DNA of 40,362 nt from an uncultured Acetatifactor sp. (GTDB lineage: Bacteria; Bacillota; Clostridia; Lachnospirales; Lachnospiraceae), in the NCBI GenBank assembly GCA_947594835.1, contig CANQEH010000025.1, positions 1-40,362 on the forward strand. Direction: 5' to 3'. The position numbers were made by a program, and so were the translations under genes. Below the pieces are notes generated by a model. The model did not search any database, was not told where the DNA came from, and worked only from the letters and a program-made list of their open reading frames with translations. The stretch's first letter is position 1. Each line of letters begins with the position of its first letter. Positions 16,657 to 24,464 of this stretch are shown here, one piece after another.

Positions 16657-17352
16657 TCATCCGGCTCCCCTGCCGCCAATCACGGCAGGAACCGCCATAC
16701 ATAAAATTTTCAAATCAGTCAATACGCCTGCATCATTGATGTACTGATAGTCCATTCGCATCCACTCGTCAAAAGGCACGTCATTTCTGCCGCAGACTTG
16801 CCAATAGCAGACGAGTCCCGGCTTGACTGCCATCCGCTTCTTTTGCTGCGGCGTCAGCTGTGCCGTCTCATATGTCGGTAACGGCCTGGGGCCAACAATG
16901 CTCATCTGCCCCAGGAAGACATTCACCAGCTGCGGGAGTTCATCGATGCTGGCTTTACGGATGAACCGTCCGATCCTCGTTACCCGCGGGTCATTGCTCA
17001 TTTTAAACGCCGGGCCGTCAAGCTCGTTCTGATCTTCCAGCAAAGCGCGAAGTTCCGGGGCATTTTGGTACATAGACCTGAACTTCCACATTCTGAACAC
17101 CTTCCCATTCAGCCCGTTTCTCTCCTGAAAAAACAGCACTGGCCCCGGATCGTCAATATAAATTGCAGCAGCAACGATCAGAAAGAGCGGAAAGAGTACG
17201 ACCAGCCCAAGAAGGCTTGCGGCGATGTCAAAAGCCCGCTTTGCGAACCGATACCCTGACTTTTCATTGCCGGCGGCGGAAGAAGTCTGGGTTGCCGCCG
17301 ATCCTGCTACATCATAGATTCCCAATACCATTTTACTCGCCTCTTGCTGCAT
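16657..17352 (-). CDS. Priming undecaprenyl-phosphate sugar-phosphate transferase
   Basis: 231-aa monotopic membrane enzyme of the bacterial sugar transferase family (WbaP/CpsE C-terminal type) that starts repeat-unit synthesis by moving a hexose-1-phosphate to undecaprenyl phosphate. One hydrophobic segment (about 45-68) is followed by the family motifs DDPGPVLFFQERNG, FRMWKFRSMY, RKASIDELPQLVNVFLGQMS and VGPRPLPTYE, and by KPGLVCYWQVCGRND. The short N-terminus lacks the multi-helix domain of WbaP, as in PglC-sized enzymes. Start supported by GAGGGGA. It separates the regulatory/export genes from the sugar genes. Confidence 0.92.
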   Translation of the reverse strand: MQQEASKMVLGIYDVAGSAATQTSSAAGNEKSGYRFAKRAFDIAASLLGLVVLFPLFLIVAAAIYIDDPGPVLFFQERNGLNGKVFRMWKFRSMYQNAPELRALLEDQNELDGPAFKMSNDPRVTRIGRFIRKASIDELPQLVNVFLGQMSIVGPRPLPTYETAQLTPQQKKRMAVKPGLVCYWQVCGRNDVPFDEWMRMDYQYINDAGVLTDLKILCMAVPAVIGGRGAG

Positions 17353-17404
17353 AACGTCCCCTCGCTCTGTTCTCAGTTTCCTGCCCTTTTGGTCTGACGC
17401 CGCA

Positions 17405-17500
17405 ATGTTTTTTGTTCTTCCCGTTTACCGCACCGTATGCCCTTTACGGGCATACGGCGGGATGGGCGTTGCCCGTTGGTGCTTTCGCACTTTCTGTCAC
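17405..17500 (-). ncRNA. Possible structured leader RNA before the priming transferase gene
   Basis: In the 195-base gap the minus strand carries consecutive hairpins. They are GTGC-GAAA-GCAC with a GNRA loop, GGGC-AAC-GCCC, and a perfect 10-bp stem CCGTATGCCC/GGGCATACGG (17433-17457), the last enclosed by a CCCG/CGGG pairing. There is no T-tract directly after them, so they are not a simple terminator. I could not match a known riboswitch. They may be a processing, pausing or antitermination element. Confidence 0.35.
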
Positions 17501-17547
17501 ATGCTTCATCTCAAATGATCATTCAAAAGCTGCCTTACGGCGTAAAA

Positions 17548-18135
17548 TTACTGTTCCTTTTTCTTGCCAGTCAGCGCCGCGCCTGCTGCAAACAAGCCTG
17601 CAAGGCCACTCACTGCCAGAGACGGATCCATGGTCTTAGGAGACGCCTGGGTGTCGATCACGACAGCAAAAGGAGAACAGGAAGTGATCGTAACGGTGAC
17701 TGTCTTGTCGCCCACTGCGCTGGGGCTGAGCTTTTCCCACGCGCCATTCACATAGTGCAGAATGGTCACCTTCTGACCTGCCCATATGTTAGGGTTCTGG
17801 AGCGTCAGCTGGTAAGGGAATACGGTGTCCGCAGGCAGCGAGACATCGACGATGGTCGCAACGAACGAGCCGTTTCCATACATGGCGTTTGCCTCAGCCA
17901 CGGCAGATGCAGCAACTTCGGTGCTTACCGCGGTAACGGTCGCATTGCCGCTTGCAGTCGTCACGGTGGCAAATCCTGCAATGGTAGCTGCAGAGAAAGC
18001 CTGGGTGCCGGTTGACATCACAGGCGTGTGATAGGCTGCCTGCGTGGCGTCAGTGCTTCCCGCGGCAAACACGGTCATGCTCATGCCAAGCGACATAACT
18101 GCAGCACAGATCAGTGCCAATACTCTTTTCTTCAT
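17548..18135 (-). CDS. Secreted surface protein with degenerate sortase signal
   Basis: 195-aa protein not recognised by family. It has a clear signal peptide (MKKRVLALICAAVMSLGMSM, cleavage near VFAAG), a central Ala/Thr/Val-rich domain of about 140 residues with a beta-rich look, and a C-terminus of SPKTMD, a hydrophobic stretch (AVSGLAGLFAAGAALTG) and a KKKEQ tail. That tail resembles a cell-wall sorting signal of the SPKTGD type used in Lachnospiraceae, with Gly replaced by Met. The start at 18135 (GGAGG 8 bases upstream) is preferred to upstream in-frame codons. It is encoded after sortase B and LCP, so it may be their substrate or a membrane-tethered export accessory. Confidence 0.75.
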   Translation of the reverse strand: MKKRVLALICAAVMSLGMSMTVFAAGSTDATQAAYHTPVMSTGTQAFSAATIAGFATVTTASGNATVTAVSTEVAASAVAEANAMYGNGSFVATIVDVSLPADTVFPYQLTLQNPNIWAGQKVTILHYVNGAWEKLSPSAVGDKTVTVTITSCSPFAVVIDTQASPKTMDPSLAVSGLAGLFAAGAALTGKKKEQ

Positions 18136-18204
18136 GTCGTTTTCCTCCTTTCCTAAAAGTTGCATGTGACATATATTAAGCGGCAATGCCGCCTAATACC
18201 AGAA

Positions 18205-19407
18205 TCAGCTTTCCGGCCCGTCCGGGTGTACTTCGCGGTAAAACACCCGGATGATCAGGTCTTTCAGCGCATCATAATCGGGGTAGAACTCTTCAAATCT
18301 TTCTCCCATGAGGGTCGTCCCCTCCATGGTATAGATCTCCTCCCCGTCAAACCGGTAGTCCAGTATTTTGGTGGCCAGATATGCCACTTCGTCCGCCGAA
18401 ATGTCCGTGACCATGTATTCTGCAAGCTGCCTGTACAGGCGCACGGGCAGCGTGATATCTCTCCTGGTGTCCGCTATCGCCTCTTTGCCAAACAGGGACA
18501 AAAACTGCTTCTGCCTCTCCAGGCGTCCCCTGGCGCTCTCAAACACAGTCGTATCCCGGTAATGCACATAATCATACGCATCCTCCCCGACCAGGCTCAC
18601 GGACGCGCCCTTCGTCCAGCCGGAATGTATTTTGGTCAGATCCTCCATCACAGTCAGCTCCACGCCTCCCACCAGCTCTGTCAGTTCCGGGATCGCGCCC
18701 ATGTTGACGGCGGCGTAACCGCTGATGGGCAGATCGTAAAACAGCTTTGAAACGGCCTGTACCGTAGCTTCGCAGCTTTGCTCCATCCCGTCCCCAAAGC
18801 CGTGCTGCAGCGTGATCTGGCCTTTGATCACAGGGGCGACCCCATTCTCCTCCAGGCCGTACATATAGATATCCACCATGGTGTCCCGGTTGACGGCGAT
18901 GATCTTGATCTCCTCTGTCACAGGATCGACCACCGCCAGAAAAAGTCCGTCGGACTGTCCGCCGTCCGTGGCGCTCTTCGCTTTCTGTACCGGCTTCTTT
19001 TTGTCGATGCCCATGATCAGAAAGGTCATGATCTCATCGTTGTATTCATAGATTTTGTCTCCGTACCGGATCCATCCTTCCTTCCATTCGTAGGAAGCCG
19101 TCTGGGAGCTTTCGCCCTCCTGGGAGGGCGCCTCCGGAAGGCTTCCCGGCTCCGGAGAGGTTTCTAATGCCAGGTTCGGGGCGGCCCCCCGGGTTCTGCT
19201 GCGGAGATTGTTTCTGCCTGACAGCACGAGCACGCCTGCTGCGACAACGATCAAAAGCGCCAGGGCGGCTGTCACGGCCGCCGTCCATGCCAGGACGGTG
19301 GCAATGATCCGTTTTTTCCTGCGGTGGCGTCTCTCCTGGTCTGCGGCTTCCTTTAATTTCTTACCGATCCGTTCCAGCTCCTGCTGTTCCTGCGTCCTCT
19401 CCCTCAT
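18205..19407 (-). CDS. LytR-CpsA-Psr (LCP) family glycopolymer ligase
   Basis: 400-aa membrane-anchored extracellular enzyme. There is a basic cytoplasmic N-terminus, one membrane helix (about 34-60), a linker rich in Ser/Glu/Pro, and an LCP domain from about residue 125. Typical segments are FLIMGID, SDGLFLAVVDPVTEEIKIIAV followed by NRDTMVDI, and ARGRLERQKQFL with the conserved arginines. LCP proteins transfer lipid-linked polysaccharide to peptidoglycan or to protein, fitting a capsule-attachment role. The gene overlaps the end of the sortase gene by 47 bases and has GGGGGAG upstream of ATG. Confidence 0.88.
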   Translation of the reverse strand: MRERTQEQQELERIGKKLKEAADQERRHRRKKRIIATVLAWTAAVTAALALLIVVAAGVLVLSGRNNLRSRTRGAAPNLALETSPEPGSLPEAPSQEGESSQTASYEWKEGWIRYGDKIYEYNDEIMTFLIMGIDKKKPVQKAKSATDGGQSDGLFLAVVDPVTEEIKIIAVNRDTMVDIYMYGLEENGVAPVIKGQITLQHGFGDGMEQSCEATVQAVSKLFYDLPISGYAAVNMGAIPELTELVGGVELTVMEDLTKIHSGWTKGASVSLVGEDAYDYVHYRDTTVFESARGRLERQKQFLSLFGKEAIADTRRDITLPVRLYRQLAEYMVTDISADEVAYLATKILDYRFDGEEIYTMEGTTLMGERFEEFYPDYDALKDLIIRVFYREVHPDGPES

Positions 19408-20317
19408 CTTCTGTCTCCCCCAGCTGATCCGTCTTCCCCACCGCTGCCAGTTTTGCCTGCACCAGATAACGGTTCTGGGCCTGCCCCTTCACACAGGTAG
19501 ACAGGGTGACGATATGGTCGTCCGCGTCCACCGCAAGCTCCCGGTCGATATTCACCCCGATCCCGTCCTGGGCCAGCACATCGTCCAGATACTGCTGGAA
19601 ACAGTCATGATCTTCCATATGATAGCCGAGGAGCAGGTGGGCATTAGAGGCCCGGTAGGCTGCAAACACCTGATACACAAAAGTGTATTCCGGCGTGTAA
19701 ATGTAAAAATAACTGTGTTCGTCAAAGAACCGGGAATCCTCAAAATTGTGCAGCGTGGCAAACATGGACTGGTTTCTCATATTGTGCCCGTAGATCACAG
19801 TGTGGTTATCCGTCCAGTCCCTGCTGTTGTAGTACTGGGTAAAAATACATCCTGCGGTGCTGCTGTTGCCCTCCATGTCGTGGGTCAGGTAATAATCCGC
19901 CTCACCCTCCCTCTGCAGCACAGGGTAATCGATGTTCGTATCCGGCACATACAGCCATGCGTATACGTCCGGGTTGACCTCCTGTAAGCCCGCAAAGTCG
20001 ATCTCTCTCTGAGGGATCTCCAGATCCTCTAAATCAGGATACTCCCTGCCGTCAAACAGATTCGGCTCCGGTGTCTCCGTCGGCTTTGGCGTTTCTTCCG
20101 GCGGCGATGTAACCTGCGGCGCAGCGGCAGGCGTCTGGCCGGCATATTCCTGCCGGAGGTTTTCCGCAAGCTCCCGTCCCTTTTTGAGATCCGCCGCATA
20201 TCTGATCAGCCATGCCAGGCAGCAGATCAGGCCGACGATACAGATGATATGCACGGCCCGCCTTCCGTTTCCCTTATGCCTGTGACTGTTCTCTTCCCCC
20301 TGCATACCCTTCGCCAA
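19361..20317 (-). CDS. srtB: Class B sortase
   Basis: 318-aa membrane-anchored cysteine transpeptidase. An N-terminal helix (about 22-40) and a Pro/Thr/Glu-rich linker precede the sortase domain (about 110-300). Catalytic residues are visible: His in VIYGHNMRN, Cys in TLSTC and Arg in NRYLVQ. The YYLTHD and YPVLQ motifs and the long helix-containing insert are class B features. The start is a TTG at 20317, chosen because GGGAGG lies 6 bases upstream; the ATG at 20305 is too far from it. A sortase inside a capsule operon is unusual and suggests anchoring of a surface protein such as the next-but-one gene product. Confidence 0.9.
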   Translation of the reverse strand: MAKGMQGEENSHRHKGNGRRAVHIICIVGLICCLAWLIRYAADLKKGRELAENLRQEYAGQTPAAAPQVTSPPEETPKPTETPEPNLFDGREYPDLEDLEIPQREIDFAGLQEVNPDVYAWLYVPDTNIDYPVLQREGEADYYLTHDMEGNSSTAGCIFTQYYNSRDWTDNHTVIYGHNMRNQSMFATLHNFEDSRFFDEHSYFYIYTPEYTFVYQVFAAYRASNAHLLLGYHMEDHDCFQQYLDDVLAQDGIGVNIDRELAVDADDHIVTLSTCVKGQAQNRYLVQAKLAAVGKTDQLGETEDEGEDAGTAGAGTDR

Positions 20318-20331
20318 TGTGCTCCCTCCCT

Positions 20332-21051
20332 TTACCGCCCGGCTGCGGTTTCACTGCTTTTTCCGTAATTGCCATAGTATTTGCCGTAATATTTACCGTA
20401 GTATCTTCCATAGTACCCTTTGCCGCTCATATCGATCTTGTTGAGCACCACTCCGAGGATCCTGCAATCCGTGACAGCCAGCTGCTCCTTGACCTTTCTG
20501 GCGAATCTTCTGCTGATGGCTCCGCTTTCCAGCACCATGACCGCGCCGTCACAGCATTTTGCCACCACGGCGGTGTCGATGACGCTGCCCAGGGGCGGGG
20601 TGTCGATGATCACCATGTCGTAATCCCGCCTCGCATCCGCCACCATCCTGCGGAATCTGCTGTTCCCCAGCAGTTCGCTTGGATTGGGCGGCACCGGCCC
20701 GCAGAAGACCATGTAGAGATTTGCGATATCAGTGCTGCATAAGGTGTCCTGGAACTCGGATTTCCCCACCAGGTAATTGACCATCCCCAGCCTCACCTTG
20801 CCCCGCTTGTGCCGCTGGCGCATCACGCTCCGTCTTAAGTCCGCGTCGATTAACAGGGTCTTTTTCCCCATCTGGGCATAGGACTTTGCCAGTTCAAAGG
20901 AAATGCTGCTCTTGCCCTCGCTGGGCGTGCAGCTGGTAATGCAGATCACTTTCACATTGTCGCCGGAAAACTCAATATTGGTCCGGAGGATCTTAAAGGC
21001 TTCCCTGGTTCTGAAATCCAGTTTGTCGTTTTTCAATTCTATTTCCTGCAT
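20332..21051 (-). CDS. cpsD: CpsD/CapB-type tyrosine kinase
   Basis: 239-aa cytoplasmic BY-kinase that works with the CpsC membrane adaptor to control chain length and export. Walker A (TPSEGKSS, about 43-50), Walker A' (LLIDADLRRS) and Walker B (MVIIDTPPLGS) are present. The C-terminus has a striking tyrosine cluster (YYGRYYGKYYGKYYG), the usual autophosphorylation tail. The gene starts directly after the cpsC stop, with GAGGAA as ribosome binding site within the cpsC end. Its phosphotyrosines would be removed by the CpsB-type phosphatase. Confidence 0.93.
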   Translation of the reverse strand: MQEIELKNDKLDFRTREAFKILRTNIEFSGDNVKVICITSCTPSEGKSSISFELAKSYAQMGKKTLLIDADLRRSVMRQRHKRGKVRLGMVNYLVGKSEFQDTLCSTDIANLYMVFCGPVPPNPSELLGNSRFRRMVADARRDYDMVIIDTPPLGSVIDTAVVAKCCDGAVMVLESGAISRRFARKVKEQLAVTDCRILGVVLNKIDMSGKGYYGRYYGKYYGKYYGNYGKSSETAAGR

Positions 21052-21846
21052 CTATATGGTTTCCTCTCTGTCCGGCATACTGCCTGGATCAATTTCTCTG
21101 AGGGTTCCGCTATCTCCCTCGGCATTTTGATATGTCTTTCTGACGCTGTCTTTCCTGGCTTCCTTCTCATCTCTGATGGGGATCATCCCAAGGGTGCTTA
21201 AGTTCAGGAATTTTTCCACGTCCTCCGACGTCTTTATGGTATCGTCCAGCAGATACTCCACCAGAATTCCTCCCACGCACAGAACAACGCCGATCAGGGT
21301 TCCCACCACAGTCCACAGGGGAACGCTGGGGGAGGACGGTTCCAGCGGGTAGTTTGCCATGCTGGCCACATTGACCGCGTCTACGGCGGTGACGTTTGTA
21401 ATGTGGGCGCTGGCGACCTCTCTCACCGCGTTGGCGATGGCCTGGGCCTGGGCCGGATCCTTATCCGTGACCGTGATGGACACAATCCGGGTGTCGGCGG
21501 GCGTATCCACTTTAACCCGGTCCGCAAGGTCTTCGTAGGTATCTTCCAGTCCCAGGTCGGCAATGACCTGTTCCAGCACGTCCCGGGTGGTGATCAGGTG
21601 GGCGTAATCTTTTGTCAGAGTGGTGCCCATCTGCAGATCGGTGTAGGTAATGTCCTCACCGCTGTTTAATATGTAAATTTCCGTCGTGGATTCAAATTTG
21701 TCAGCGACCACAAAAAAACTCAGCAAAAATCCCATTGCACCGGCAAAGACGGCGGCCAGCAGGATCAACCACCATCTGTGCAGCAACAGGCCGAATATTT
21801 CCAGAAGATCAATTTCTATCACATCTTCATTCTGGTTCTCCTGCAT
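21052..21846 (-). CDS. cpsC: CpsC/Wzz-type chain-length determinant and kinase activator
   Basis: 264-aa membrane protein with two helices, near residues 24-48 and about 177-203, and an extracellular loop between them. The second helix is preceded by the Pro-rich family motif YPLEPSSPSVPLW, and the C-terminal tail would contact the CpsD kinase. The reading frame extends 34 codons further upstream into cpsB. I prefer ATG 21846 because it lies just after the cpsB stop and begins MQENQNEDVIEIDLLEIF, the normal family start; its ribosome binding site (AGGGAAAGAG) is modest. Role: repeat-number control and kinase activation. Confidence 0.9.
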   Translation of the reverse strand: MQENQNEDVIEIDLLEIFGLLLHRWWLILLAAVFAGAMGFLLSFFVVADKFESTTEIYILNSGEDITYTDLQMGTTLTKDYAHLITTRDVLEQVIADLGLEDTYEDLADRVKVDTPADTRIVSITVTDKDPAQAQAIANAVREVASAHITNVTAVDAVNVASMANYPLEPSSPSVPLWTVVGTLIGVVLCVGGILVEYLLDDTIKTSEDVEKFLNLSTLGMIPIRDEKEARKDSVRKTYQNAEGDSGTLREIDPGSMPDREETI

Positions 21847-21854
21847 CTCTTTCC

Positions 21855-22640
21855 CTAACCTTCCTGTCCGTTCTCCGGGCTTTTGTCCGGAAACGACGTT
21901 TTCTGACGTCTCTCCTGCGGTTCCAGCAGTTTCATTGCGTTTCCGCACAAGATCTTTTCTATATAAGCCTCATCGCACTTGTGCTCCAGCCGCTTCAGGC
22001 ACTTTCCCAGATCCGGGATCCTGGCCCGGCTTCCATGTGCGTCCGTCCCGATGTAATCCACCAGACGCCTGCCAAGAAGGATCCCTGTCAGTCTTTTGAT
22101 CTTTACACCGGCCTGGCCTGTGATGCTGGAGGCATTGATCTGGATCTCCGCCCCCATATCCCGGAGGGCCTCCACATTTTTCCAGTCCTCCAGCAGACAT
22201 CCATATCTCTCCGCATGGGCGACAATCGGGAAAAGATCCATACCCATCACCTGATCCAGCGCATTGCGGATAAATCGGTAGGAATCTCCGGGCGAAAACT
22301 CGACCAGCATATAAGGGCTGTCATTGAGGGTGCATATCCTTCCGGCTGCCAGAACTTCTTCCAGTTCGCTGAAAAAAAGAACTTCATTCCCCGGATACAG
22401 GTTGACAGAAATACCGCGCTCTAAAGCCTCCCGATGCACTGTCCGGATCCGCTGACGGATGGTTTCCGGGCCAGGATTTAACCGCCCGGCCTTGAAGTGC
22501 GGCGTCGCAATGATATCCGTGATCCCGGATTTTTCTGCAATCCGAAGCATCTCGATGGATTCCTCCAGGCTCCTCGAACCGTCGTCCAGCGCCGGCAAAA
22601 TATGGCAGTGGACGTCCACAATCCTGTTTCTTGTCTTCAT
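21855..22640 (-). CDS. cpsB: CpsB/CapC-type PHP-domain protein-tyrosine phosphatase
   Basis: 261-aa metal-dependent (Mn-type) phosphatase that dephosphorylates the CpsD kinase. The PHP motifs are visible: DVHCHILPALDDGS near the N-terminus, ATPHF, EVLFF, PIVAHAERY and GTDAHGS. The ORF is open to a TTG at 22763, but that extension would translate through the inverted recombination site. ATG 22640 with GGGAAG 6 bases upstream gives the family's usual start (MKTRNRIVDVHCH). It is the first capsule gene after the recombinase and lies about 100 bases from the left recombination site. It would be the first gene transcribed from the switch promoter after inversion. Confidence 0.92.
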   Translation of the reverse strand: MKTRNRIVDVHCHILPALDDGSRSLEESIEMLRIAEKSGITDIIATPHFKAGRLNPGPETIRQRIRTVHREALERGISVNLYPGNEVLFFSELEEVLAAGRICTLNDSPYMLVEFSPGDSYRFIRNALDQVMGMDLFPIVAHAERYGCLLEDWKNVEALRDMGAEIQINASSITGQAGVKIKRLTGILLGRRLVDYIGTDAHGSRARIPDLGKCLKRLEHKCDEAYIEKILCGNAMKLLEPQERRQKTSFPDKSPENGQEG

Positions 22641-22725
22641 GCCGATCTTCCCGTGAAATTTCTTGATAACAGCGCCCGTTCCGCTAATAATAAGGTATGT
22701 ACCAAAGCCGGCGTCTGCAAAATCC

Positions 22726-22754
22726 TTTCGCAGATTGCGCACATCTGTGAAAAA
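22726..22754. repeat. Left inverted recombination site (IR-L) of the capsule switch
   Basis: 29-base site with core CAGATTGCGCACATCTG (22731-22747), i.e. inverted arms CAGAT/ATCTG around a 7-base asymmetric spacer TGCGCAC (22736-22742), flanked by TTTCG and TGAAAAA. It matches 24166-24194 in inverted orientation at 27 of 29 positions. It lies between the recombinase stop and cpsB. Confidence 0.85.
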
Positions 22755-22786
22755 GCGCTGCAATCCCGCATTGTTCCGTGGTTCTT

Positions 22787-23935
22787 CTAACCGGTTCTAC
22801 CCAGAATCTGACCATGAAGCTGGGCATAAAACCTGCATAGGTTATCTGCATACCTGCGCTTTGTGTCCATAGACGGGTGTACATAGTAATTCAGGGTAAT
22901 CTTCACGCTGGAATGTCCCAACATTTCGCTCAGTGATTTTACATCTGTCCCTCCCTCGATACAGTTTGTGGCATAGGTATGGCGCAATGTGTGGAAATTT
23001 TTATACGATAAGCCTGCCTCCTGCAGTATTTTCCTGTAATGGTTCTGCATGGTCCGCGGATCCAGAGGCCTGTCGCCGCCGAAGACATATTCTTTGCCGT
23101 TCTGGTGTCTGGCAAGCAGCCTGGCAATGATGTCCTGCAGCGGGATCTCACGTTTTGAATTGCCGCTTTTCGGAGAAGTTTCCACCAAAGCGGTTTTTGT
23201 ACCGGCGTTTTCCACATATAGCCTCTGGACAGTTCTTCTGATGGCAAGCGTCTGACCCGCAAGATCGATGTCTGACCATTTTAAAGCGCAGAGCTCCCCC
23301 AGACGCAGCCCGGTAAACAGGCACAGCAATACTCCCAGTTTAAAGCGATCCACATCCGCACAGAGGATTGACAAAAGTTTCGCCTGCTCGGATTTGGTGA
23401 ATATCCCGATTTCTCTTCTGCGCGTCCCGGCAGACGGCCTTTTTATCTCATGGAGCGTCACATGATACTGCCCTGACGCATATCGCAGGATTCCGTTTAA
23501 CACCCCGTAAATGCTTTTCTGCAGGCTTTCCGAGGCCGCCAGGCAAAAAGCAAGGCGGTCGTGGACAAACTTTTTCGTGACCCGGGAAAGCATGACATTT
23601 TCCAATGCCGTTTTCAGGTAAGTGTGGTAGAGAAAGCTGTATTTTTCAAAGGTGGACGGTTTCTGTCCCTTTTTTACGAAAGCCAGCCATTCAAACGCCG
23701 CTGTCCCAAAGGAAATCTGTTGTGCGGCATCCATTCCCTGTCCCAGGGCGTCCCCCGTTTCCGTCCAGGCAGCTGCCGCCCTTTCTGCTGCCGCCCGCTT
23801 TGCTTTGGCTTCTTCATAGGTATGCCCATATACGGAACGATAACTTTTTCCCCCTTTTTCTTCATCATAGAGCAGATAGCGCGCCTCCCAACGCCCATCG
23901 CCCCGTTTTCTGATATTCTCTCCATGTCTTCCCAC
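22787..23935 (-). CDS. Tyrosine recombinase, probable promoter invertase
   Basis: 382-aa tyrosine site-specific recombinase. The N-terminal arm-binding-like segment (MGRHGENIRKRGDGRWEARY), core-binding domain (about 75-165) and catalytic domain (about 175-355) are all present. Catalytic residues are Arg211 (TGLRLGEL), His315 and Arg318 (HTLRHTYAT), His341 (LGHSSV) and Tyr351 (TLNYYVH), so it looks active. The GTG start has GGAGGG 6 bases upstream. It lies entirely between two inverted sites with reversed spacers and next to a promoter, and no phage or conjugation genes are near. I therefore infer it inverts its own segment rather than integrating an element. A strong promoter for its own transcription is not obvious. 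Confidence 0.92.
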   Translation of the reverse strand: MGRHGENIRKRGDGRWEARYLLYDEEKGGKSYRSVYGHTYEEAKAKRAAAERAAAAWTETGDALGQGMDAAQQISFGTAAFEWLAFVKKGQKPSTFEKYSFLYHTYLKTALENVMLSRVTKKFVHDRLAFCLAASESLQKSIYGVLNGILRYASGQYHVTLHEIKRPSAGTRRREIGIFTKSEQAKLLSILCADVDRFKLGVLLCLFTGLRLGELCALKWSDIDLAGQTLAIRRTVQRLYVENAGTKTALVETSPKSGNSKREIPLQDIIARLLARHQNGKEYVFGGDRPLDPRTMQNHYRKILQEAGLSYKNFHTLRHTYATNCIEGGTDVKSLSEMLGHSSVKITLNYYVHPSMDTKRRYADNLCRFYAQLHGQILGRTG

Positions 23936-23964
23936 TTTTCGCCCTCCGCTTTCCCATAATTTCT

Positions 23965-23987
23965 GACCACAAATCCGACCACAAATC
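23965..23987. repeat. Two tandem GACCACAAATC copies upstream of the recombinase
   Basis: Two identical 11-base copies with a 12-base period, just upstream of the recombinase GTG and inside the invertible segment. They may bind the recombinase arm domain, a directionality factor or a repressor; which one is not decidable from sequence. Confidence 0.6.
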
Positions 23988-24097
23988 TCCTTTTTTCACT
24001 CTTATTGAAGGATTTTTTTCAGTTTTCTCCCTCTGATTTGAGTTTCAGACTGCCTTCCCTTGAATAATCTGAAAATTTTACCGCCCCAAAAAAGTAA

Positions 24098-24126
24098 TTG
24101 CCATCTGAAAGCGGCCATGCTATAAT
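24098..24126 (+). promoter_or_regulatory. Invertible promoter, currently pointing away from the capsule operon
   Basis: TTGCCA (24098-24103), a 17-base spacer and a perfect TATAAT (24121-24126) preceded by TGC (extended -10): a near-consensus vegetative promoter. It fires rightward, about 40 bases before the right recombination site. After inversion of the segment it would fire leftward through the left site into cpsB with a leader of roughly 145 bases. Confidence 0.8.
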
Positions 24127-24165
24127 CATTTTGTTTGTATGATTGATTTACAGGTATCGTAAATC

Positions 24166-24194
24166 TTTTTCGCAGATGTGCGCAATCTGTGAAA
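24166..24194. repeat. Right inverted recombination site (IR-R) of the capsule switch
   Basis: Inverted partner of 22726-22754. The core CAGATGTGCGCAATCTG (24173-24189) is the exact reverse complement of the left core; its spacer (24178-24184) is GTGCGCA, the reverse complement of TGCGCAC. A partial third arm (TTTTTCGCAGA) follows at 24210-24220. Confidence 0.85.
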
Positions 24195-24435
24195 AGCGTT
24201 TTTGCAAATTTTTCGCAGACTCCGCCTGTTTCTCTGTCTGTGCCTCCTTTGATTCTTTTGACTGTCCTTTTCAGTTTTCCTAAATTATTTTTCCACGTCA
24301 CATTGCCTGTCGTTTTGACCCGATAACCCATACCACATTGCCCGCCTGCAGTATGACAGAAGCATTCTCCATCGATTGGAAACAACGGCAGCGCCCTTGC
24401 CGATACTTGATTGGCAGCCGAAAATACGGCGGATA

Positions 24436-24464
24436 TTGACAGTGAAAAGGAACAATCATATGCT
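24436..24464 (+). promoter_or_regulatory. Promoter of the flavodoxin-like reductase gene
   Basis: Perfect TTGACA (24436-24441), 17-base spacer and TATGCT (24459-24464) on the plus strand, about 145 bases before the reductase start codon. It lies outside the invertible segment. Confidence 0.65.

Noticed and set aside
17433..17457. Simple intrinsic terminator before the priming transferase gene
   Set aside because: The 10-bp stem is not followed by a T-tract on the minus strand, and the downstream gene belongs to the same operon.
17405..17500. Cyclic-di-GMP riboswitch
   Set aside because: A GNRA hairpin is present, but the conserved strings of that riboswitch class are not.
22787..23935. Integrase of a prophage or integrative element
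   Set aside because: No phage, conjugation or excisionase genes are near, and the matching sites are inverted with reversed spacers, whereas attL/attR of an integrated element would be direct repeats.
23674..23982. 102-codon frame starting at a GTG with AAGGAG and overlapping the recombinase start
   Set aside because: The ribosome binding site is good, but the peptide has no recognisable features and most of it lies out of frame inside the recombinase gene; at most a leader peptide.
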